Assembly (NCBI RefSeq): GCF_031180965.1
Contig: NZ_JAPSLH010000027.1
Location: 1 to 58,355 of the forward strand
Direction of reading: 5' to 3'
Source of the DNA: Chelativorans sp.
GTDB taxonomy: Bacteria; Pseudomonadota; Alphaproteobacteria; Rhizobiales; Rhizobiaceae
DNA length: 58,355 nt
The notes under the pieces were generated by a model. The model was not told the DNA's origin. It searched no databases and saw only the letters and a program-made list of their open reading frames with translations. The position numbers were made by a program, and so were the translations under genes. Below, piece by piece: positions 53,297 through 58,355 of the stretch; position 1 is the stretch's first letter, and every line of letters starts with the position of its first letter.

Positions 53297-54034
53297 CTAA
53301 GCGGCCGTCGTGAGGTTTTCGAGAACGGGAAGGTGTATGCCGCATTCCGTCTTGGCGAAACCGGCCCAGCGGCCGCTGCGCTCGTCCTCGCCCGGCTTTA
53401 CCGGCTGGGTGCAGGGGAAGCAGCCGATCGACAGATAGCCGAAGGCGACCAGCGGGTTTTCGCGCAGGTCATGCGCCCGCATATAGGCGGCCTGATCGGC
53501 TGTGGTCCAGCGCGCCAACGGGTTGATGCGGATGCGGGGGCCTACCGCCTCGAAGACCGGCATCTGCGCCCTGGTCTGCGCCTGGTGACGCTTCCGTCCG
53601 GTGAACCACGCGGCATAGGGGCTCACCGCGCGCGCCATCGGCTCGACCTTGCGGATTTCGCAGCACAGGTCGGGATCGGACTTGTGGAGGTCGTTCTTCG
53701 CGTCGCGGGCGGAAAGCGCCTCGCGTTGGGGGTGCACAACGATCAGGTTGGTGAGGCCCAGGTCATCCGCCAGCTGGTCGCGATATTGCAGCGTTTCGCC
53801 AAAGTGCTGGCCGGTGTCGAGGAAGAGCACCGGCAGCGTGCTGTCGACATTCGCCACCATGTGCAGGAGCACCGCCGAATCGGCTCCGAAGGAGGAGACC
53901 GTCGCGATCCCGCCCTCGGCGCGGAACCGTTCCACGGCAATCTCGATGATCGCCTCGGCTTCCAGATGGCCGTAGCGAGCCTCGAGCTCGATCGCCTCGA
54001 TTTCCGAATCAAGCGGCTTTGGCTTCGCTGCCAT
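53297..54034 (-). CDS. cysH: Adenylyl-sulfate (APS) reductase
   Basis: The 245-residue thioredoxin-dependent reductase makes sulfite from APS. It has the PP-loop (SSFGADSAVLL at about 48-58), the four cluster cysteines CC at 124-125 and CxxC at 205-208 (GCFPC), and catalytic Cys231 in TECGIHL. The CC..CxxC cluster means APS rather than PAPS is the likely substrate. ATG 54034 lies inside the end of cysI (26-base overlap); the frame is open upstream but without family sequence. Confidence 0.94.
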   Translation of the reverse strand: MAAKPKPLDSEIEAIELEARYGHLEAEAIIEIAVERFRAEGGIATVSSFGADSAVLLHMVANVDSTLPVLFLDTGQHFGETLQYRDQLADDLGLTNLIVVHPQREALSARDAKNDLHKSDPDLCCEIRKVEPMARAVSPYAAWFTGRKRHQAQTRAQMPVFEAVGPRIRINPLARWTTADQAAYMRAHDLRENPLVAFGYLSIGCFPCTQPVKPGEDERSGRWAGFAKTECGIHLPVLENLTTAA

Positions 54035-55679
54035 AAAGCGCCTCCTTGAAGGGTGCGGGGCCAAGCCGCCGGTAGGCGGCGAGGAAGTTTTCGTTATTGT
54101 CCAAGCGCAGGCCGAGATAGGTGTCGACGATGGTCTCCACCGCGTCGACGATCTCGTCCGGTCCGAAGCCGCGGCCGATGATGTCGCCCAGCGCCGTGTT
54201 CTCGTCGCCCGAGCCGCCAAGCGTGACCTGGTAGAGTTCCGCGCCCTTCTTCTCGACGCCCAATATGCCGATATGGCCGACATGGTGGTGGCCGCAGGCA
54301 TTGATGCAGCCGGAGATCTTGATCTTGAGATCGCCGATTTCTTCCTGCCGCGCCTGGTCGGCAAAGCGGTTCGAAATCTGCTGCGCCACGGGAATGGAGC
54401 GCGCATTGGCAAGCGCGCAGTAGTCGAGGCCTGGGCAGGCGATGATGTCGGTCACCAGCCCCGCATTGGCCGTCGCGAGCCCGATCTCCACCAGCCTGTC
54501 ATAAACCGCCTTCAGGTCGGCGCGCGCGACGTGCGGCAGGACCAGGTTCTGCTCGTGGCTGACGCGGATCTCGTCAAAGGCGTAGGCGTTGGCGAGATCG
54601 GCGACGGCGTCCATCTGGTCGGCGGACATGTCGCCTGGAACCTCGCCGATGCCTTTGAGGGAGATCGTGACGGAAACGTAGTCGGGATTCTTGTGCGTGT
54701 GCAGGTTGCGGCGCAGCCATGTGGCAAAGCCCCGGTCGGCATTGGCCGACGCAGCAAGCGCCCGGTCGCCCTCTGGGCGGGGCGGCAAGGCGGGCGGCGC
54801 GAAATAGGTTCCGATGGCGCGGATATCGGCCTCGGGCAGCTTGAGCTCGCTCTCCTTCAGAGCCTCGAACTCCTTCTCCACTTGGGCCGTCAGCTCCGCC
54901 GTGCCGGTCTCATGCACCAGGATCTTGATGCGCGCCTTGTATTTATTGTCGCGCCGGCCATGGAGGTTGTAGACGCGCAGAATGGCCGTGCAGTAGGAGA
55001 GGAGGTGCTCCTCCGGCAGGAAGTCGCGGATTTTCTTGGCCACCATGGGCGTGCGGCCGAGCCCGCCGCCGACATAGACCGCAAAGCCGAGCTCCCCGGC
55101 CGCATTCTTCTTCAGATGCAGGCCGATATCATGCACCTGAACGGCGGCGCGGTCGCGTTCCGCTCCGGTCACGGCGATCTTGAACTTGCGGGGAAGATAG
55201 GAAAATTCCGGATGCAGGGACGACCACTGCCGCAGGATCTCGGCATAGGGGCGCGGGTCGGCAACCTCGTCGGCGGCGGCACCGGCGAAGTGGTCGGCCG
55301 TGACATTGCGGATGCAGTTGCCGCTGGTCTGGATGGCGTGCATCTCCACCGATGCGAGCTTCTCCAGGATGTCCGGGATATCCTTCAGCGCCGGCCAGTG
55401 GAACTGCAGGTTCTGCCGCGTCGTGAAATGGCCGTAGCCCTTGTCATAGGTGCGTGCGATATGCGCGAGCATGCGCATCTGCCGCGACGACAGCGTGCCA
55501 TAGGGGATGGCGATCCTGAGCATATAGGCGTGCAGCTGGAGATAGACCCCGTTCATCAGCCTGAGCGGCTTGAACTGGTCCTCCGTGATCTCGCCGGCAA
55601 GCCGCCGCTCCACCTGGTCGCGGAACTCGGCGACACGGGCGTTTACGAAGGCATGGTCGAATTCGTCGTAACGATACAT
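54009..55679 (-). CDS. cysI: Sulfite reductase (siroheme/4Fe-4S hemoprotein)
   Basis: The 556-residue nitrite/sulfite reductase family protein carries the siroheme and 4Fe-4S cluster. Cluster cysteines are Cys415 and Cys421 in ACPGLDYC and Cys458 and Cys462 in GCINACGHHHVGHIG. The N-terminal ferredoxin-like half domain has YGHFTTRQNLQFHWPALKDI. It reduces sulfite to sulfide; a role as nitrite reductase is less likely given cysH and DUF934 next to it. DUF2849 lies 11 bases upstream. Confidence 0.92.
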   Translation of the reverse strand: MYRYDEFDHAFVNARVAEFRDQVERRLAGEITEDQFKPLRLMNGVYLQLHAYMLRIAIPYGTLSSRQMRMLAHIARTYDKGYGHFTTRQNLQFHWPALKDIPDILEKLASVEMHAIQTSGNCIRNVTADHFAGAAADEVADPRPYAEILRQWSSLHPEFSYLPRKFKIAVTGAERDRAAVQVHDIGLHLKKNAAGELGFAVYVGGGLGRTPMVAKKIRDFLPEEHLLSYCTAILRVYNLHGRRDNKYKARIKILVHETGTAELTAQVEKEFEALKESELKLPEADIRAIGTYFAPPALPPRPEGDRALAASANADRGFATWLRRNLHTHKNPDYVSVTISLKGIGEVPGDMSADQMDAVADLANAYAFDEIRVSHEQNLVLPHVARADLKAVYDRLVEIGLATANAGLVTDIIACPGLDYCALANARSIPVAQQISNRFADQARQEEIGDLKIKISGCINACGHHHVGHIGILGVEKKGAELYQVTLGGSGDENTALGDIIGRGFGPDEIVDAVETIVDTYLGLRLDNNENFLAAYRRLGPAPFKEALYGSEAKAA

Positions 55680-55690
55680 TCCTCAGATCC

Positions 55691-55999
55691 TCAGACGAGC
55701 GACGCCGCGGGCTTCTTCGCCTGCTTGCCAAGTTCGGGATGGATGCTCGGTCCGGCGGCACGGATGCGTTCGCGCAGCCGCAGCGGACGGACGGCGCCGT
55801 CGACGATCTCGACATCGATGAGCTCGACGTCGAGCACCTGGTTTTTCGCCACCGCTTCACGGCCTGCCTGCTCAAGGCGCGCCTCGCCCTCCTTGTCGCG
55901 GACGATCTCAGCCTCCGCGATGTCCTCGACCCAGCGGCCGCCCTGTCCAAGCCAGACGGCCACGCCGTCGATCAGCCTGTTCGCGGCGAGCAGTTTCAT
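55691..55999 (-). CDS. DUF2849 protein
   Basis: The 102-residue protein of the DUF2849 family is always near cysG/cysI in rhizobia. It has LLAANRLIDGVAVWLGQGGR, WVEDIAEAEIVRDKEGEARL and VLDVELIDVEIVDGAVRPLR. Acidic, cytoplasmic, no cofactor motif. It may help deliver siroheme or electrons to CysI, an inference from context only. Its start overlaps the cysG stop by four bases. Confidence 0.9.
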   Translation of the reverse strand: MKLLAANRLIDGVAVWLGQGGRWVEDIAEAEIVRDKEGEARLEQAGREAVAKNQVLDVELIDVEIVDGAVRPLRLRERIRAAGPSIHPELGKQAKKPAASLV

Positions 56000-57429
56000 C
56001 GTCTCGCCTCCACGGTTGCTAGCGCGTAGGCGGCAAGGGGCTCCGAGCGGTCGAAATTGGCCCCGGCGACGGCGTCGCCGATGATGGTGAGCACGGGGCC
56101 TTTGAGATCGGTGCGACCCTGCAGCGCCGGCAGGTCCGAGAGCGTGCCATGAAAAAGGCGGCGGCTGGCGAGGCTTGCATTCTCGACCACGGCGACGGCC
56201 GTTTCGGGCGAAAGCCCTGCGTCCTGCAGGCGGCCCGCGACCTCGGCCGCGGTGGAGCGGCCCATATAGACGGCAACCGTCGCGCCATCGATCGCGAGTT
56301 TTGCCCAGTCGGGGAGGGCGCTGCCCTTGAGATCGTGTCCGGTCGTGAAGACCATGGAGGAAGCCACTCCGCGCAAGGTCAGCGGCAGTTCGAAATCGGC
56401 GGCAGCTGCAAAGGCGGCAGTGACACCCGGCACCAGCTCGTAGGAAATTCCCGCCTCTCGCAGCGCCGCTATCTCCTCGCCGGCGCGGCCGAAGACGAGC
56501 GGATCGCCGGATTTCAGCCGCACCACGCGCTTGCCCTCGCGTGCCAGCTCCACGAGCAGGTGGTTGATCTCTTCCTGTGTCTTTGAATGGCAGCCCTTGC
56601 GCTTTCCGGCGGCAATTCGCAGGGCGTCGCGGCGCCCCATCGCGATCACCGCCTCCGGCACCAGCGCGTCATGCACGATGACATCGGCCTCCATCAGCAG
56701 GCGCTGCGCACGCAGAGTCAAAAGGTCCTCGGCGCCGGGGCCGGCGCCAACCAATGCAACATGGCCGGTCTCGACCCCCTGGCTCCGCAGAAGCGCTTCC
56801 ACGGCTCCGGCGGCGCGATGCGCGTTGCCGGTTTCGATGGCGCGCGCGGGGCTGCCGGTGAAAAAGGTTTTCCAGAAGCGGCGGCGTGCAACACCCTTGG
56901 CAAGGCGCCGCTCGACGGTTTCGCGGTAGGACGCGGCGAGGGTCGCGAGCCGGCCGAGGGAGGGGGAGAGCATCTGGTCGATGCGCGCGCGGATCATCTG
57001 CGCCAGCACCGGCCCGGCCCCTTCCGTGCCGATCGCGACAGCGACCGGCGCACGGTTGACCAGGGCCGGCGTGAAGAAATCGCAGAGGTCGGGGCGGTCG
57101 ACGGCGTTGACGGGAATGGAAAGCGCCCGGGCATCGGTCACCACGGCGCGGTCGGCGCTTTCGTCGCCTGTGGCGGCGAAGGCGAGCACGGCGCCATGGA
57201 GATGGGCCGCCTCGTAGGGCGCGCGGACAAGCGCCGCGTCGTTGGCGGCCGCCCAATCGGCCAGGACTGGCTCCGGCGTTTCGGCTACGATCAGAAGCTC
57301 GGCGCTCGACTGGGCCATGAGCCGCGCCTTGGCGAGCGCCTCGTCGCCGCCGCCGACGATGACGACACGGCGGCCGTCGACCCGCATGAAGACGGGAAAG
57401 GCGTTCAGCTTTGCGGTTTCGCCAGCCAT
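55996..57429 (-). CDS. cysG: Siroheme synthase, multifunctional CysG
   Basis: The 477-residue protein fuses precorrin-2 dehydrogenase/ferrochelatase (residues 1-210, with VVIVGGGDEALAKARLM at the NAD site) to uroporphyrinogen-III methyltransferase (from about 220: HVALVGAGPGAEDLLTLRAQ, LVPEAVIAMGRRD, VRLKSGDPLVFGRAGEEIAA). It supplies siroheme for CysI. It opens the operon cysG-DUF2849-cysI-cysH-DUF934. About 227 bases separate it from the divergent host-attachment gene. Confidence 0.94.
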   Translation of the reverse strand: MAGETAKLNAFPVFMRVDGRRVVIVGGGDEALAKARLMAQSSAELLIVAETPEPVLADWAAANDAALVRAPYEAAHLHGAVLAFAATGDESADRAVVTDARALSIPVNAVDRPDLCDFFTPALVNRAPVAVAIGTEGAGPVLAQMIRARIDQMLSPSLGRLATLAASYRETVERRLAKGVARRRFWKTFFTGSPARAIETGNAHRAAGAVEALLRSQGVETGHVALVGAGPGAEDLLTLRAQRLLMEADVIVHDALVPEAVIAMGRRDALRIAAGKRKGCHSKTQEEINHLLVELAREGKRVVRLKSGDPLVFGRAGEEIAALREAGISYELVPGVTAAFAAAADFELPLTLRGVASSMVFTTGHDLKGSALPDWAKLAIDGATVAVYMGRSTAAEVAGRLQDAGLSPETAVAVVENASLASRRLFHGTLSDLPALQGRTDLKGPVLTIIGDAVAGANFDRSEPLAAYALATVEARR

Positions 57430-57505
57430 GGAAAAAAATGCTCCTGATCAGTGGCTCGAATTGTGCCTGCAGGTCGAAAAATTCAGAAGGAACCCAGTCG
57501 CGCGG

Positions 57506-57515
57506 GAGCTATAGC
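57506..57515 (-). promoter_or_regulatory. GCTATAGCTC promoter-like element of cysG
   Basis: GAGCTATAGC on the plus strand gives GCTATAGCTC on the minus strand, identical to the element at 52669-52678 upstream of rpsU. Both are preceded on the minus strand by CGATTGC. It may be a -10 region; no convincing -35 was found. Confidence 0.35.
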
Positions 57516-57656
57516 CGCGCAATCGGTTTTCCGCCGCTTCCTCCGTGGGAAGAAAAAACATCCCTCGTTGCCCGCGCCCCCGGGTGAGGCGTGGAACGCC
57601 GCCCTTTCCCGGTAGTTTTGTGCAGGAGCGAACAAACATCAAGCAGGGAGTTAGAA

Positions 57657-58094
57657 ATGGCGGGAATCCGTCTTGAAAATGGCATCTGGGTGCTCGTGGC
57701 TGACGGCGAGAAGGCGCTGTTCCTGCACAATAAGGGCGACGCCGAATATCCAAATCTGGAGGTGGTGCGCGAGATCCGCGATGACGCTTCGCAGGGCAAC
57801 GAGCCGCCCGGCCGCTCCGGCAATGGCGGCGGCCAGAACGCCACCTTCCAGGAAACCGACTGGCATCGCTATGGAAAGGAGCGCTTCGCGGAGGAGATCG
57901 CCGAGCGGCTCTACAAGTTCGCCCATCGCGGCGAATTCGACAGGATCATCATCGTCGCCCCACCCGCGGTGCTCGGCACGCTGCGCAAGGAGCTCCACAA
58001 GGAGGTGACTGCGCGGGTCGCGGCCGAACTGCCCAAGACGCTCACCAATCACACCACCTGGGACATCGAGGAACTGCTCAAGAACGCTGCTTAG
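57657..58094 (+). CDS. Host-attachment-type protein
   Basis: The 145-residue protein resembles the family named for host attachment in Agrobacterium. It has WVLVADGEKALFLHNKGDAE, HRYGKERFAEEIAERLYKFA and FDRIIIVAPPAVLGTLRKEL followed by HKEVTARVAAELPKTLTNHT. The fold is like eRF1 domain 3/baeRF proteins. Its real role is unclear and need not concern plants. ATG 57657 has GGGAG nearby; the frame is open to 57591 without family sequence. It is divergent from cysG. Confidence 0.85.
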   Translation: MAGIRLENGIWVLVADGEKALFLHNKGDAEYPNLEVVREIRDDASQGNEPPGRSGNGGGQNATFQETDWHRYGKERFAEEIAERLYKFAHRGEFDRIIIVAPPAVLGTLRKELHKEVTARVAAELPKTLTNHTTWDIEELLKNAA

Positions 58095-58198
58095 AAGCGG
58101 TGGCGCTGCGCTCCCCGGGCAACAGGACAGAAAGGGGCGCACGCGTCATGGCCGCCACGCCCGGCTTTTCGCCGTCTGGCCATTGAAGAAGGTGGGAA

Positions 58199-58258
58199 GC
58201 GGGGCGCGTGATCCGTGCCTCTCTGTTAGTTAATCGTGGCGCGTTCCACGCGCCCCGC
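58199..58258. repeat. Inverted repeat with 12-base arms after the last gene
   Basis: GCGGGGCGCGTG (58199-58210) and CACGCGCCCCGC (58247-58258) are perfect inverted arms 36 bases apart. The region 58095-58355 contains no supported gene. The arms may make a stem at the mRNA end; no T run follows. Confidence 0.4.
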
Positions 58259-58355
58259 CGGCCGCTGTCCCGACATTGGCCGGTCACTCGGGTCTTTCTT
58301 CCGCCCCGGCTGCACCCAATGAAGGGGGTGGTCTTTGCCGGGCCGAAGGAAAAGC

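Noticed and set aside
54273-56084. 603-codon open frame antisense to cysI, DUF2849 and cysH
   Set aside because: It spans several real genes in the opposite sense and shows only low-complexity basic and acidic stretches.
57430-57656. Possible SAM or sulfur-responsive riboswitch ahead of cysG
   Set aside because: No SAM-II or other named aptamer core was recognised; only a promoter-like GCTATAGC was found.

Overview
This window reads as ordinary chromosomal backbone of a high-GC alphaproteobacterium of the order Hyphomicrobiales (Rhizobiales), most like a Phyllobacteriaceae/Mesorhizobium-type genome. The evidence is the gene content and order: NAD-dependent formate dehydrogenase fdsGBA, class I lysyl-tRNA synthetase, an hrcA/rph/rdgB/hemW block, a lipoprotein divergent from rsmI-yraN, the cysG-DUF2849-cysI-cysH-DUF934 sulfur operon, a Cpa/Tad pilus operon and a host-attachment-type protein. 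The assignment is by family resemblance only. No rRNA, tRNA, CRISPR array, prophage or insertion sequence was seen, and coding density is very high.

Layout. 1-3113: fds operon and its LysR regulator, all on the minus strand. 3268-8360: Mrp P-loop protein, an orphan CoxG-like protein, an IlvD/Edd sugar-acid dehydratase and a MocR-type regulator. 8504-15165: glucose-6-phosphate isomerase, phoU, phoR, polyphosphate kinase 2, and a membrane glycosyltransferase with an N-terminal MshEN-like domain. 15553-19333: orphan solute-binding protein, TerB-like protein, class I LysRS and a LexA-like S24 repressor. 19419-26189: beta-oxidation group (fadE, fadA, fadB/J, hotdog thioesterase, HCCA isomerase), with two candidate operators and a palindromic repeat. 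26350-36755: EI24 membrane protein, PfkB kinase, TRIC/UPF0126 channel, grpE, ABM monooxygenase, hrcA, rph, VOC protein, rdgB, hemW, LpoA-like lipoprotein, rsmI and yraN. 36774-42751: cytochrome P450, then a zinc-uptake regulon (aztD, znuA, znuC, znuB, zur). 42748-50630: cpaB-C-D-E-F-tadB-tadC. 50794-58094: enolase-superfamily enzyme, small ORF, rpsU, assimilatory sulfate reduction operon and a host-attachment protein.

How the genes work together. The clearest functional units are (i) formate oxidation to CO2 with NAD+ under a LysR regulator; (ii) zinc acquisition, where three related ACGTTAT/ATGTTAT-type palindromes sit in front of aztD and between znuA and znuC, and zur closes the znuCB operon; (iii) fatty-acid beta-oxidation, read fadE to fadA to fadB; (iv) sulfate/sulfite reduction with siroheme synthesis in one operon; and (v) the Tad secretion core, without pilin or prepilin peptidase in view.

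The signals most worth following are the rpsU leader (TTG start plus two mutually exclusive stem-loops), the operators in front of fadE and fadA, the zinc regulon, and the autocleavable-looking S24 repressor. I found no convincing new multi-gene system. Most of the window is conserved housekeeping DNA, and the less usual content is regulatory.
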